DNA of 58,038 nt from Cupriavidus sp. 2SB (GTDB lineage: Bacteria > Pseudomonadota > Gammaproteobacteria > Burkholderiales > Burkholderiaceae), in the NCBI RefSeq assembly GCF_005503625.1, contig NZ_SCMX01000043.1, positions 1-58,038 of the forward strand, given 5' to 3'. A program made the position numbers and the translations under genes. The notes under the pieces are model-generated. The model saw only the letters and a list, made by a program, of their open reading frames with translations, did no database searches and had not been told where the DNA came from. Positions 36,113 through 45,632 of the stretch are shown in pieces; positions within the stretch are counted from its first letter, which is position 1, and each line of letters opens with the position of its first letter.

Positions 36113-37222
36113 ATGACCGACCAACAGCGCTCCCTGCGCCGCCCCCTGCTGGGCGCCGCACTCACCGCTGCCGCATTGGGCCTGTGCGGCGTTTCTCCCA
36201 AGCTGCTTGCCGCTGGCAAGCGTCGCGTGAGCAGTACCCGGGAAGAGGAAATCGAACCGGGCCGCTATCAGAACCATCCCCAGGCACGGGCGTTCATCGA
36301 CGATATGGTGGCGCGCAACAACTTCCCGCGCGCCGAGCTTGAATCGTATTTCAGCCAGGCCGTGTTCTCGGCCACCGTGGCGCGGCTGATCATGCCGCCG
36401 ACAACTCCCGGCAAGAAAAGCTGGCGCGCCTATCGCTCACGCTTCATCGAACCGATCCGGATCAATGCCGGTGTGCGCTTCTGGCAGCAGAACCGCGAAA
36501 CACTGCGCCGCGCCGAAGCCGAATTTGGCGTGCCGGCGTCGGTGATCGTCGGCATCATCGGCGTCGAGACGATCTACGGCCGGGACATGGGAACGTTCCG
36601 CGTGATCGACTCCTTGTCGACGCTAGCCTTCGATTACCCGGACACCCCGAACCGCGCCGCCCGCACCCAGTTGTTCCGCAACCAGCTGGCCGACTACCTG
36701 CTCTGGTGCCGCGAGACGAAGACTGACGTGTTCTCGGTGCTCGGTTCCTATGCCGGCGCGGTGGGCATTCCGCAGTTCATGCCGACGAGTCTGCGCGAGT
36801 ACGCCGTGGACTATGACGGCGACCGCCATGTCGACCTGCGCAACAGCCCCACCGATGCCATCGGTAGTGTCGGACGTTTCCTGCAACTGCATGGATGGGA
36901 AGCGAACCGCCCCGTGGCCTGGCGCATCGCCAGCGATGCGGGCAGCCTGGGCGTTGCCGCAGCCGCCGCTGACGGTGAACCCTGGCCGACGCGCACACTG
37001 AACCAGCTCACGCGTGCGGGACTGCGTGTGGACGAGCCGATCGACACACAGCGCGAAGGCGAAACCGGCGTGCTCGTGGTGGACCTGCCCACGCCAGACC
37101 AGCCCGTCGAGTACATGATCGGGCTGCGCAACTTCTATGTGCTGACGCGCTACAACCGCAGCTTCTTCTATGCGCTGGCGGTGTACCAGCTGGGAGAGGC
37201 GGTGAAGGCAGCGATGGGGTGA
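36113..37222 (+). CDS. mltB: Lytic murein transglycosylase B
   Basis: The 369-residue SLT-type enzyme cleaves peptidoglycan between MurNAc and GlcNAc, forming 1,6-anhydro ends. It has an N-terminal export signal with twin Arg (RSLRRPLLGAALTAAALGLC). The family-3 catalytic region is VIVGIIGVETIYGRDMGTFR, with the catalytic Glu near residue 151, and SYAGAVGIPQFMPTSLREYA follows. No correct lipobox is present (the Cys follows Leu), so it is probably periplasmic rather than a lipoprotein. It is a single gene bounded by a strong bidirectional hairpin. Confidence 0.94.
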   Translation: MTDQQRSLRRPLLGAALTAAALGLCGVSPKLLAAGKRRVSSTREEEIEPGRYQNHPQARAFIDDMVARNNFPRAELESYFSQAVFSATVARLIMPPTTPGKKSWRAYRSRFIEPIRINAGVRFWQQNRETLRRAEAEFGVPASVIVGIIGVETIYGRDMGTFRVIDSLSTLAFDYPDTPNRAARTQLFRNQLADYLLWCRETKTDVFSVLGSYAGAVGIPQFMPTSLREYAVDYDGDRHVDLRNSPTDAIGSVGRFLQLHGWEANRPVAWRIASDAGSLGVAAAAADGEPWPTRTLNQLTRAGLRVDEPIDTQREGETGVLVVDLPTPDQPVEYMIGLRNFYVLTRYNRSFFYALAVYQLGEAVKAAMG

Positions 37223-37242
37223 GGCGCCTGTTGTTGGCGTGG

Positions 37243-37281
37243 TTTTCTCCCCTCTCCCGCAAGGCGGGAGAGGGGAGAAAA
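37243..37281. terminator. Bidirectional terminator built on the CCCCTCTCCCGC palindrome
   Basis: TTTTCTCCCCTCTCCCGC (37243-37260) pairs perfectly with 37264-37281 around an AAG loop. It sits between the convergent stops of mltB and cysM. A T-rich end lies on one strand and an A-rich end on the other. The core is identical, loop included, to the repeat at 28375-28401, so this is a repeat-family copy serving at a convergent gene end. Confidence 0.75.
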
Positions 37282-37301
37282 ACAGAGGGATCGCTACCGA
37301 C

Positions 37302-38204
37302 TCAAGCCGGAAACACGCCCGTCGACAGATACCGATCCCCGCGGTCGCAGACCACGAATACGATCGTCGCGTTCTCTACTTCTTCGGCGACGCGCAGGGC
37401 CACGCACAGTGCGCCAGCGGCCGAGATGCCGCAGAAGATGCCTTCCTCGCGGGCCATGCGGCGGGCCATATGTTCGGCATCGGCCTGCGTCACCGGCTCC
37501 TGGCGATCGACGAACTTCGGGTCATAGATTTTCGGCAGATACGCTTCCGGCCATTTACGAATGCCTGGAATGCGCGAACCCTCGGCCGGCTGGGCGCCGA
37601 CGATCTGGATTGCGGGGTTCTTTTCCTTCAGATAGCGCGACACACCCGTGATGGTGCCGGTCGTGCCCATGGCCGAGACGAAGTGCGTGATGCGGCCTTC
37701 GGTATCGCGCCACAGCTCGGGCCCCGTCGTCTCGTAGTGCGCCAGCGGATTGTCCGGATTGGCGAACTGGTCGAGGATGACACCCTTGCCTTCGCGCTCC
37801 ATGGCATCCGCCAGGTCGCGTGCGTACTCCATACCGCCCTTCACCGGGGTCAGAATGATCTCGGCACCATACGCCGCCATGCTCTGGCGGCGCTCAAGGC
37901 TCAGGTCCTCGGGCATGATCAGGATCATGCGGTAGCCACGCACCGCTGCGGCCATGGCCAGCGCAATGCCGGTATTGCCCGACGTGGCCTCGATCAGCGT
38001 ATCGCCCGGCTTGATGCGGCCGCGCTCTTCTGCTCGGCGGATCATCGACAGTGCGGGACGGTCCTTGACCGACCCGGCGGGATTGTTTCCCTCGAGCTTG
38101 CCAAGGATCACGTTGCCGCGCGCTTCGATGGCAGCGCCGGGAATGCGCTGCAGTCTCACCAGCGGCGTGTTGCCGATGGTGTCTTCAATCGTTTTATAGG
38201 CCAT
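37302..38204 (-). CDS. cysM: Cysteine synthase B
   Basis: The 300-residue PLP enzyme makes cysteine from O-acetylserine and sulfide or thiosulfate. The PLP lysine is in NPAGSVKDRPA near residue 42 and the phosphate-binding loop is EATSGNTGIALAMAAAV. EERGRIKPGDTL and KEKNPAIQIVGAQPAEGSRI fit CysM rather than CysK. ATG 38204 (MAYKTIEDTIGNTPLVRLQ) is the normal start; the upstream frame to 38261 is not needed. Confidence 0.94.
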   Translation of the reverse strand: MAYKTIEDTIGNTPLVRLQRIPGAAIEARGNVILGKLEGNNPAGSVKDRPALSMIRRAEERGRIKPGDTLIEATSGNTGIALAMAAAVRGYRMILIMPEDLSLERRQSMAAYGAEIILTPVKGGMEYARDLADAMEREGKGVILDQFANPDNPLAHYETTGPELWRDTEGRITHFVSAMGTTGTITGVSRYLKEKNPAIQIVGAQPAEGSRIPGIRKWPEAYLPKIYDPKFVDRQEPVTQADAEHMARRMAREEGIFCGISAAGALCVALRVAEEVENATIVFVVCDRGDRYLSTGVFPA

Positions 38205-38276
38205 GGTGCGGGGTCGCTCAGATTTTCGTCGGCCATTGTAATGCACCCACCTTACCCGCACCGGTGGCCGGGACTT

Positions 38277-39611
38277 TCAGTGCGTCAGCCCTTGCTCTTC
38301 CTCACGGCCCTTGCCGAGCAGATGGTAGAGCAGGATCGCACCAAACGTCGCAGTCCCGATGCCCCCCAGCGTCATGCCGCCCAGCTTCAGCGTCAGGTCA
38401 CCGGCGGCCACCGTCAACGTCGCACCCACCGTGATCAGGTTGCGCGAACTCGAGAAATCGACGTGGTTCTGCACCCAGATCCGGCCGGCCGTTGCCGAGA
38501 TCAGACCGAAGACGACGATGGTCAGGCCACCGATCACCGGACCGGGAATCGTCAGGATCAATGCGCCGAACTTCGGCGAGAAACCGAGCAGGATTGCCAC
38601 GGCAGCAGCCACCACGAAGATCAGCGTCGAGTAGATCTTCGTCACAGCCATCACGCCCATGTTCTCGGCGTAGGTGGTCACACCCGTGCCGCCACCCGAC
38701 GCGGACAGCATCGTGGCCACGCCATCACCAATGAACGCGCGGCCGATGTACGGGTCAAGATTGCGACCCGTCATCACGCCAATAGCCTTGATGTGCCCGA
38801 GGTTCTCCGCGACCAGCACGATGGCCACCGGCGCGATCAGCAGCATCGCATTGAACTCGAAGACCGGCGTCGTGAATTCAGGCATGCCAAACCAGCTGGC
38901 CGCCACCACGCCCGAGAAATCGATCGCCTTGCCCATACCCATCAGGTTAGTGGCAACAAAGTAGGCAAGATAGCCAGCCAGGCCGCCCAGCAGGACCGGC
39001 AATCGCCCCAGCATACCCGGCGCACGGACCGCGATGAGGCCCACGGCGAGCACTGTCAGCAGCCCCACCCATGTGTCGAGCGGCGCGCCACTGACGGCCT
39101 TGACCGCTACCGGTGCGAGGTTCAGCCCGATGGCAGCGACGATTGCGCCAGTGACCACGGGCGGCATGAGCTTTTCGACCCACGCATAGCCCACGGCCTG
39201 CACCACAAGTCCGATCACCGTATAGAGCGCACCGGCCGCGATGATGCCGCCGAGCGCCACGGGAATATTCGGATTGGGGCCGCTACCGCCGTAGCCGGTG
39301 GCAGCGATCACCACGGCAATGAATGCGAAGCTCGAACCGAGGTAGCTCGGTACGCGCCCGCGCACGCACAGGAAGAACAGCAAGGTACCGATGCCCGAGA
39401 ACAGGATCGCGATGTTGGGATGGAATCCCATCAGGATCGGCGCGATGGCCGTGGAGCCGAACATCGCCACCACGTGCTGGATGCCCGCCAGCAGCGTCTG
39501 TCCGGCCGGCAGGCGTTCATCGGGGCCGATCACGCCCGTGGTCTTGAGCCGCCATTTCGGCAGGAAACCCTCGTCATGATTGCTGTCGGTACTGTCCTGG
39601 CCATTCGCCAT
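38277..39611 (-). CDS. uraA: Uracil/xanthine permease, NCS2 family
   Basis: The 444-residue membrane protein has 12-14 hydrophobic segments and NCS2 signatures: QHVVAMFGSTAIAPILMGF, VAENLGHIKAIGVMTGRNL (with the substrate-binding Glu) and SASGGGTGVTTYAENMGVMA. It resembles UraA/RutG proton-coupled uracil importers. It is 72 bases upstream of cysM on the same strand; a joint operon is possible but there is no functional link. Symbol by similarity. Confidence 0.88.
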   Translation of the reverse strand: MANGQDSTDSNHDEGFLPKWRLKTTGVIGPDERLPAGQTLLAGIQHVVAMFGSTAIAPILMGFHPNIAILFSGIGTLLFFLCVRGRVPSYLGSSFAFIAVVIAATGYGGSGPNPNIPVALGGIIAAGALYTVIGLVVQAVGYAWVEKLMPPVVTGAIVAAIGLNLAPVAVKAVSGAPLDTWVGLLTVLAVGLIAVRAPGMLGRLPVLLGGLAGYLAYFVATNLMGMGKAIDFSGVVAASWFGMPEFTTPVFEFNAMLLIAPVAIVLVAENLGHIKAIGVMTGRNLDPYIGRAFIGDGVATMLSASGGGTGVTTYAENMGVMAVTKIYSTLIFVVAAAVAILLGFSPKFGALILTIPGPVIGGLTIVVFGLISATAGRIWVQNHVDFSSSRNLITVGATLTVAAGDLTLKLGGMTLGGIGTATFGAILLYHLLGKGREEEQGLTH

Positions 39612-39682
39612 ATTGTTCTCTCCCTGTCAGCGGTATGCCTGTTTGTTGGAATGTGTCGACGCGCGTATAGCGTCCTGGTGCA

Positions 39683-39704
39683 GCAGGTGACGGCATGCAC
39701 CTGC
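39683..39704. promoter_or_regulatory. Palindrome in the uracil permease upstream region
   Basis: GCAGGTG and CACCTGC are separated by 8 bases, about 72 bases before the permease ATG. A TATACG on the minus strand (39670-39665) could be its -10 box, which would put the dyad over the -35 region as an operator. The rest of the 243-bp gap (39612-39854) shows no gene. Confidence 0.3.
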
Positions 39705-39854
39705 ACGCTTTCTCAGCGATGCGGATGATACCGCGCACCCCGAACCGTGCAAATCGGCACGGCCGGCGCACGAATGCCAGCCAAGCACAACGCATACCAG
39801 CCGCAACCTGTTGACGCCGGACAGGGCCACCGGGAGAGGCAGCCCCGCCGCGGG

Positions 39855-40268
39855 TCAGCGCGTCGCTGCAGGCTTCTGGCTGGATGCCTGAGCTGACTTC
39901 GCTACCGGACGGGCATCCTTGCGCGTCGCCTTGGGCGCCGCTGCAGGTTTACCAAAGGTCAACCCCGAAGCTTCAAGATTGGCAGCCGACTTCGATCCCA
40001 CGCCCGGCACACGATCGGCCAGATCGGCAGCGTCCTGGAATGCACCATGTTTGTCACGTTCGTCGAGGATGCGCTTGGCCGTGGCCGGTCCGATTCCCTT
40101 GAGCGCGGTAAGCGCGGCCTCGTCTGCCGTATTGACGTCGACATTGGCGTAAGCGGGACCCATGCCGAGCAGGGCCACTGCCATGCCGAGCGCCACGGCC
40201 ACATCGCGCCAGCCGTCGCGGACGGCATGGAACGCTTTCGAGAGGGAATGTACGAGGATCTTGTGCAT
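39855..40268 (-). CDS. comEA: ComEA-like helix-hairpin-helix DNA-binding protein
   Basis: The 137-residue protein has an N-terminal membrane/export segment (DVAVALGMAVALLGMGPAYA). A ComEA-type tandem helix-hairpin-helix follows (VDVNTADEAALTALKGIGPA, AADLADRVPGVGSKSAANLE), then a Lys/Ala tail. ComEA proteins bind incoming DNA in the periplasm during natural transformation. The AAGGAG 6 bases before ATG 40268 fixes the start; the frame to 40400 is not coding. No other competence genes are nearby. Confidence 0.85.
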   Translation of the reverse strand: MHKILVHSLSKAFHAVRDGWRDVAVALGMAVALLGMGPAYANVDVNTADEAALTALKGIGPATAKRILDERDKHGAFQDAADLADRVPGVGSKSAANLEASGLTFGKPAAAPKATRKDARPVAKSAQASSQKPAATR

Positions 40269-40435
40269 CAGGAACTCCTTTCCTTTTTCGTTGACCCGCC
40301 GTCGGATGGCAGCAGGGAAGGTCAGGATAGGTTTCCGAATGGACCTCAGAAACGGCCGGACACACAAGTTCACGACTTCCGCGCGCTTATGTGTCCGCAC
40401 TGCAATGGGAGCGTTGCACTCCCAAATTCCTACGA

Positions 40436-40467
40436 GGTTTGCGCGCCATCAGCGTCGCACGCAAACC
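40436..40467 (-). terminator. Hairpin after hldD
   Basis: GGTTTGCG (40436-40443) pairs perfectly with CGCAAACC (40460-40467) with a 16-base loop, 24 bases past the hldD stop. A second stem, TGGGAG/CTCCCA, is at 40406-40424. No T run follows, so termination is only likely by position. The 223-bp gap 40269-40491 also holds the comEA promoter region. Confidence 0.4.
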
Positions 40468-40491
40468 ACATCAAAAACAACATCCGACGGG

Positions 40492-41484
40492 TCAGCTACG
40501 TTCCATCAACCACTTGCAGTAACGCTCCACGCCTTCCTGCACCGTGAGGAACGGTGCGTCGTAGCCGGCGGCGCGCAAGCGCGACACATCGGATTGCGTG
40601 AAGCACTGGTACTTGCCGCGCAGCGCATCGGGAAACTTCACGTACTCGACCAGCCCTTCCTGCACCATCTCGTCGAGCGAGAGCGGCGGCTTGTCGTCCG
40701 CCTCGCGCAGCGCGTTGACCACCGACACCGCGATATCGTTGAACGGCTGCGACCGGCCTGTCCCGAGGTTGAAGATGCCGGACTTGCCCGGGTGATCGAG
40801 GAAGTACAGGTTGACCCTGACCACATCCTCCACCGACACGAAGTCGCGGCTCTGCGTACCCGGCGCGTAGCCGTTGTACTCGCCGAACAGCTTCACGGTG
40901 CCCTCGGCACGGAACTGGTTGAAGTGGTGGAACGCCACCGACGCCATGCGGCCCTTGTGATACTCGCGCGGGCCATAGACATTGAAATATCGGAAGCCTA
41001 CGATCTGCGACAGCGCGGTGGGCAGGCGACGACGCACCACCTGGTCGAACAGGAACTTCGAGTAACCGTAGACGTTCAGCGGCTTCTCGTAGTCGCGGTC
41101 TTCGCGGAACATGGTCGAAGCGCCATAGGTGGCCGCCGAGGACGCGTACAGGAACTGCGTGCCCTGTTCCAGGCACGCCTCCATCAGCGCCAGCGTATAG
41201 CGGTAGTTGTTCTCCATCATGTAGCGGCCGTCGGTCTCCATGGTGTCGGAGCACGCGCCTTCATGAAACACCGCGCGGACCTTGCCGAACTCACCACGCT
41301 TGAAGCGCTCGACGAACTCGGTCTTGTCCAGGTAATCGGCAATCTCGCAATCCACGAGGTTGTTGAATTTCTCGGCACGCGTCAGGTTATCCACGGCAAC
41401 GATGTCGGTCTCGCCGCGATCGTTGAGGCCCTTGACGATGTTGCTGCCGATAAAGCCGGCAGCGCCGGTCACGATGATGGTCAT
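40492..41484 (-). CDS. hldD: ADP-L-glycero-D-manno-heptose 6-epimerase
   Basis: The 330-residue SDR enzyme converts ADP-D,D-heptose to ADP-L,D-heptose, the last step before heptose is added to the lipopolysaccharide core. It has the NAD fold [19 protein letters not shown], the catalytic Y-x3-K in [12 protein letters not shown] and [20 protein letters not shown]. It lies 24 bases after hldA, in an operon with it. Older names are rfaD and gmhD. Confidence 0.97.
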   Translation of the reverse strand: MTIIVTGAAGFIGSNIVKGLNDRGETDIVAVDNLTRAEKFNNLVDCEIADYLDKTEFVERFKRGEFGKVRAVFHEGACSDTMETDGRYMMENNYRYTLALMEACLEQGTQFLYASSAATYGASTMFREDRDYEKPLNVYGYSKFLFDQVVRRRLPTALSQIVGFRYFNVYGPREYHKGRMASVAFHHFNQFRAEGTVKLFGEYNGYAPGTQSRDFVSVEDVVRVNLYFLDHPGKSGIFNLGTGRSQPFNDIAVSVVNALREADDKPPLSLDEMVQEGLVEYVKFPDALRGKYQCFTQSDVSRLRAAGYDAPFLTVQEGVERYCKWLMERS

Positions 41485-41508
41485 GGCGGATTCTAGCTAG
41501 GGCGCGCT

Positions 41509-42450
41509 TCAGGCGCCGAACAATTCGGAATAACTGACAACAGCGGTGCCGAGCTTGCCGACGACGATGGCACCGGCGCGGTTGGCGTGCTGCACCGCTT
41601 CCTTGAGCGGCACACCGGCGCCGAGCATCGTGGCCAGCGTGGCGATCACCGTATCGCCGGCCCCCGATACATCATAGACTTCGCGGGCCTGGGCCGAGAC
41701 GTGGAGTACTTCCGCTTCGGTGTAGAGCGTCATGCCCTCTTCCGAGCGCGTCAGCAGCAACGCCTCCAGATGCAGGTCGCGGCGCAGGTTCTGGGCGCGG
41801 ATCGTCAGGTCCGCTTCGGTCTTCCAGGCGCCCACTACGGCACGCATTTCGGAACGGTTCGGTGTGATCAGCGTGGCGCCGCGATAGCGCGAGTAGTCAT
41901 CGCCCTTCGGATCGATCAGCACGGTCCGGCCAGCGGCGCGCCCCGCCTCGACCATGCGGCCGACGTGCGTCAGCCCGCCCTTGCCGTAGTCGGACAGCAC
42001 CAGTACCTGATAGTCCTTCACTAGTGCGTTATACCGATCCTGTACCGATGCCAGCACTTCGCTGGCCGGCGCGTTCTCGAAATCGACGCGCAGCAGTTGC
42101 TGCTGGTGCGCCATCACGCGCAGCTTGATCGTCGTGCTCAGCGACCGGTCGTGATGCAGGTATGGTTGCACATGGCTGGCCGCCAGCAGGGCCTCAAGCG
42201 TGCGGCCGGGTTCGTCGTCGCCGACCACGCCCAGCATGCCAACTCGTGCACCCAGCGCCGCGGCATTGCGCGCCACGTTGGCGGCACCGCCCAGTCGTTC
42301 GTCGCTGCGCTTGATCTGCACCACGGGGACTGGCGCCTCGGGCGAGATGCGCTCGACATCGCCAAACCAGTAGCGGTCCAGCATCATGTCGCCCACCACC
42401 AGCACCTGGGCCTTCTGGATCTGTTCCTGCGGAATGATGTTCTTGCTCAT
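41509..42450 (-). CDS. hldA: D-glycero-beta-D-manno-heptose 7-phosphate kinase
   Basis: The 313-residue PfkB-family kinase phosphorylates heptose-7-phosphate at C1. Motifs are GDMMLDRYWFGDVERISPEA, RLGGAANVARNAAALGARVG and the anion-hole DVSGAGDTVIATLA. It stops after the kinase domain, so it is the monofunctional HldA type and not the fused HldE of E. coli. A separate adenylyltransferase (hldC) must exist elsewhere, as it is not in this window. ATG 42450 fits the family. Confidence 0.94.
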   Translation of the reverse strand: MSKNIIPQEQIQKAQVLVVGDMMLDRYWFGDVERISPEAPVPVVQIKRSDERLGGAANVARNAAALGARVGMLGVVGDDEPGRTLEALLAASHVQPYLHHDRSLSTTIKLRVMAHQQQLLRVDFENAPASEVLASVQDRYNALVKDYQVLVLSDYGKGGLTHVGRMVEAGRAAGRTVLIDPKGDDYSRYRGATLITPNRSEMRAVVGAWKTEADLTIRAQNLRRDLHLEALLLTRSEEGMTLYTEAEVLHVSAQAREVYDVSGAGDTVIATLATMLGAGVPLKEAVQHANRAGAIVVGKLGTAVVSYSELFGA

Positions 42451-42504
42451 GAACTGTCCTTTGCGACACGCCTCGCGCCGGTCAGGCGCGGTCAGGCATA
42501 CCAA

Positions 42505-43878
42505 TCAGGGATGGGCGTTCGAACGCCCGATCGCGTGATATTCGATGCCGGCATCGGCCATGGCATCGGGTTCATAGAGGTTGCGGCCGTCGATGACGAC
42601 CGGCGTTTTCAGCATCGTGCGGATCTGCGCGAAATCGGGGCTGCGGAACACCTTCCATTCCGTCACGATCACCAGCGCATCGGCACCCGTCAGCACGTCC
42701 ATCTGCGCGTCGCAGAATTGCACGCGCGCCATCCCCCCCTCGATGCCGGCCAGATCGGCTTCCATCACGCGGCGGGCCTCGGCCATCGCCACGGGATCAT
42801 GCACGCGCAGCGACGCCCCACGCGACACCAGTTCACGCGCCAGCACGCGCGACGGGGCCTCGCGCATATCGTCGGTATTCGGCTTGAAAGCCAGACCCCA
42901 GATGCCGAAAGTCTTGCCGCTCAGGTCTTCGCCAAAACGGCGAATGACCTTCTCGCCCAGCACCTGCTTCTGCGCGTCGTTGACGGCCTCCACGGCCTCG
43001 AGCACGCGCATCGGCTTGCCATGAGCGCTGGCCGTACGCATCAGCGCCTGCACGTCCTTCGGGAAGCATGAACCACCATAGCCGGCGCCCGCGTAGAGGA
43101 AGCTGTAACCGATGCGCGGGTCCGAGCCGATACCCATGCGCACCAGTTCAATATCGGCACCCACTTCATCGGCCAGGTTGGCCAATTCGTTCATGAACGA
43201 GATCCGCGTGGCCAGCATCGAATTGGCGGCGTACTTGGTGAACTCGGCCGAGCGCACATCCATATAGAAGGTGCGTTCATGATTGCGGTTGAACGGCGAG
43301 TAGAGCTGGCGCATGATGGCCTGCGCATGGCGGCCGGCGGCGTCAGGCGCGCAACCCAGCACGATGCGGTCGGGCCGCATGAAATCCTCGACAGCCGCGC
43401 CTTCCTTCAGAAACTCGGGATTGGACACCACCGAGAACTGCAGATCCTCCAGCCCGCGTGCGGCCAGCTCCTCGCGGATTGCAGCAGTGACACGATCGCC
43501 AGTGCCGACGGGCACCGTGGACTTGTCCACCACCACCTTGAATCCGGTCATGTGCCGGCCGATATTGCGCGCGGCAGCCAGCACGTACTGCAGGTCCGCC
43601 GAGCCATCCTCGTCCGGCGGCGTGCCTACGGCGATGAACTGCACATCGGCATGTTCGACGCTGGCCGCAACATCGGTGGAGAACGTGAGCCGCCCCGCCG
43701 CGCGGTTGCGGTCGATCAATTCCTTGAGGCCCGGCTCGTAGATCGGTACACCGCCAGCATTGAGCAGCGCGATCTTCTTTTCATCTACGTCGAGGCAAAA
43801 TACGGCGTTACCGAGTTCGGCCAGGCAGGCGCCGGTCACCAGACCCACATAGCCGCTGCCGATAATCGTGACTTTCAT
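42505..43878 (-). CDS. ugd: UDP-glucose 6-dehydrogenase
   Basis: The 457-residue enzyme oxidises UDP-glucose twice with NAD to UDP-glucuronate, a precursor of L-Ara4N and surface polysaccharides. It has the N-terminal Rossmann motif [18 protein letters not shown]. The catalytic Cys is in [16 protein letters not shown] near residue 269, and a C-terminal domain follows ([18 protein letters not shown]). Lipopolysaccharide modification is a plausible use here, since hldA/hldD follow on the same strand with a 54-base gap. Confidence 0.96.
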   Translation of the reverse strand: MKVTIIGSGYVGLVTGACLAELGNAVFCLDVDEKKIALLNAGGVPIYEPGLKELIDRNRAAGRLTFSTDVAASVEHADVQFIAVGTPPDEDGSADLQYVLAAARNIGRHMTGFKVVVDKSTVPVGTGDRVTAAIREELAARGLEDLQFSVVSNPEFLKEGAAVEDFMRPDRIVLGCAPDAAGRHAQAIMRQLYSPFNRNHERTFYMDVRSAEFTKYAANSMLATRISFMNELANLADEVGADIELVRMGIGSDPRIGYSFLYAGAGYGGSCFPKDVQALMRTASAHGKPMRVLEAVEAVNDAQKQVLGEKVIRRFGEDLSGKTFGIWGLAFKPNTDDMREAPSRVLARELVSRGASLRVHDPVAMAEARRVMEADLAGIEGGMARVQFCDAQMDVLTGADALVIVTEWKVFRSPDFAQIRTMLKTPVVIDGRNLYEPDAMADAGIEYHAIGRSNAHP

Positions 43879-43918
43879 TTACTGAGGCTCCAGAACTGTG
43901 ACGTTCGCCTGAATTGTC

Positions 43919-45115
43919 CTAGCCAAGCGCTTCGGAGCGACGCGGCGCATAAGTTTCCCAGCGGTTGCAGCCCGGGCACTGCCAATAAAACAGGCGCGCG
44001 CGGAAGCCGCACTCGCGGCACGTGTAGCGCGCCAGATTGCGCGTGCGAAGTTGCAACAGATCGCGGATAGCAGCGGTTTCCTGCGCCTGCTCGTCTGGCG
44101 TACCCACGCCGCCCGCGTCAGCGGCCTGTTTCTCGGCGGCCTGCGCTTCGAAATACTTTGTCAGCGCCAGCAGCGTTGGCTGGCGGCGCAGTTGCTCGCG
44201 CATCAGTGTTGCCGCGCCCACCGGCCCATTGACTTCGAGTTCGGTCCGATACGCAGTGTCGAGCAGTTCGGCCGCGAGGTTGCCCTTGAGCAGCCCACGC
44301 AGCCAGTCCAGCGCCTTGCCTTGCTCGCCAAGCGTGGCATACGCCTTCACCACACGATCGGCCACCAGCGGCAGGTAGGCAGCATCCTGGGATTCGATGG
44401 CGAGCCAATGCTTCAGGGCGCCCGGCAGGTCACCCGCAGCAGCCGATACGTCACCCAGCAGGATCGGCGCGCGGACGTTGGCCGGATTCTCCTCGCGGGC
44501 ACGGCCCAGCCAGGTGATGGCGTCTTCGGGCTTTTTCTTCTGTAGCGCGTCCTGCGCCAGTTCGCAGCAGAACTGGGCGATTTGTATGCGGTAATCCTTC
44601 TGTTCGAGTGTCTGCAGCTCGCGCGCGGCGTCGATGGCCTTGAGCCATTCCTTTTCCACTTCGTACAGTTCCAGCAGCACGCGCTTGGCCGATGCCGCAT
44701 ACGGACCCGACATCAGCCGGCGCAGCGATTCCTCGGCACGGTCGAGCAGACCTGCACGCAAGTAGTCCTGCCCCAGTTCGTAGAGTGCGTGCTCACGTTC
44801 GGGCTCGGGAAGGTCGGGCCGCGTCGCCAGGTTCTGGTGCACGCGGATGGCCCGCTCCGTTTCGCCCCGGCGGCGGAACAGCGCGCCCAGCGCGAAATGC
44901 AGTTCCGTGGTCTCGGGATCGAGCCGGGCAACCTCGACGAACGCATCGATCGCCTGGTCAGGCTGTTCGTTGAGCAGGAAATTGAGGCCCTTGAAGTAGG
45001 AGCGCGGCAACGCGCCTTGCTCGCTGATCAGCTGGCGCAGATCAAACCGCGCCGCCATCCAGCCAAGGCCAAAGACAAGTGGCAGCGCTAGCAGCCACCA
45101 GGTTTCAAACATCAT
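43919..45115 (-). CDS. lapB: Lipopolysaccharide assembly protein LapB (YciM)
   Basis: The 398-residue protein has one N-terminal membrane helix (ETWWLLALPLVFGLGWMAA). About nine TPR-like helical repeats follow (LFRRRGETERAIRVHQNL and others), then a C-terminal rubredoxin-type zinc ribbon (YTCRECGFRARLFYWQCPGC). In E. coli, LapB works with FtsH to degrade LpxC and balance lipopolysaccharide synthesis. It directly follows lapA with a 3-base gap. Confidence 0.95.
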   Translation of the reverse strand: MMFETWWLLALPLVFGLGWMAARFDLRQLISEQGALPRSYFKGLNFLLNEQPDQAIDAFVEVARLDPETTELHFALGALFRRRGETERAIRVHQNLATRPDLPEPEREHALYELGQDYLRAGLLDRAEESLRRLMSGPYAASAKRVLLELYEVEKEWLKAIDAARELQTLEQKDYRIQIAQFCCELAQDALQKKKPEDAITWLGRAREENPANVRAPILLGDVSAAAGDLPGALKHWLAIESQDAAYLPLVADRVVKAYATLGEQGKALDWLRGLLKGNLAAELLDTAYRTELEVNGPVGAATLMREQLRRQPTLLALTKYFEAQAAEKQAADAGGVGTPDEQAQETAAIRDLLQLRTRNLARYTCRECGFRARLFYWQCPGCNRWETYAPRRSEALG

Positions 45116-45118
45116 GGA

Positions 45119-45445
45119 TCAGACTTTCGGGCCGACTACGTTATAGGGAACGCCCGGCTTTGCCTCTGGCGGCACGGGATCGACGGGAGCGGTTGCGGCA
45201 CGCACCTGGCTCAGCGCGCGACGCAGCCGCGCGGCCTCCATCCGCTGGCGCATCAGGCCAGGCGCCACGGCAGCCAGCGCCGCCACGATACCGAGCCCGA
45301 ATGCGGCGAGCAGAATCAGGATCAGCGGCGCATGCCAGACCGCGCCAAAGAACAGCTGCAGGTCGGCATCGGCGGTATTGCGCAGCGCCAGCACGAACAA
45401 CAGGACGAACAGGACGATGCGGAAGATCCAGGCGACGAGTTTCAT
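45119..45445 (-). CDS. lapA: Lipopolysaccharide assembly protein LapA (DUF1049)
   Basis: The 108-residue protein has two membrane helices (FRIVLFVLLFVLALRN and APLILILLAAFGLGIVAAL) linked by a short loop, then a cytoplasmic Arg-rich helix. It pairs with LapB. ATG 45445 (MKLVAWIFRIV) is the family start; the frame to 45523 is not needed. Confidence 0.92.
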   Translation of the reverse strand: MKLVAWIFRIVLFVLLFVLALRNTADADLQLFFGAVWHAPLILILLAAFGLGIVAALAAVAPGLMRQRMEAARLRRALSQVRAATAPVDPVPPEAKPGVPYNVVGPKV

Positions 45446-45574
45446 GCGGTGAGGGCCATCGGAACAGGAGCGGGCATCCGGGCAGGATGCGTTATGGAAC
45501 GCCGGGCGACGGATTCCCGGCATTGTAGCGGAATCACTTCCTGCAAACGGTAACCATTGGTCGCATCGGTAAAC

Positions 45575-45603
45575 GAAAAAAGCGCTCCCGGGGGAGCGCT
45601 TTT
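45575..45603 (-). terminator. Intrinsic terminator of rpsA-ihfB
   Basis: AGCGCTCCC (45581-45589) pairs perfectly with GGGAGCGCT (45592-45600) around a GG loop. Flanking A and T runs give six T on the minus strand after the hairpin. It separates ihfB from lapAB, which therefore needs its own promoter within 45446-45574. Confidence 0.9.
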
Positions 45604-45632
45604 CAACAGGCTGCCAGTGATGGCGAGCTTTC

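Noticed and set aside
37239..39728. A plus-strand frame of over 800 codons opposite cysM and the uracil permease
   Set aside because: Both minus-strand genes have full family motifs; the opposite product is His/Arg/Gln-rich nonsense typical of antisense frames in high-GC DNA.
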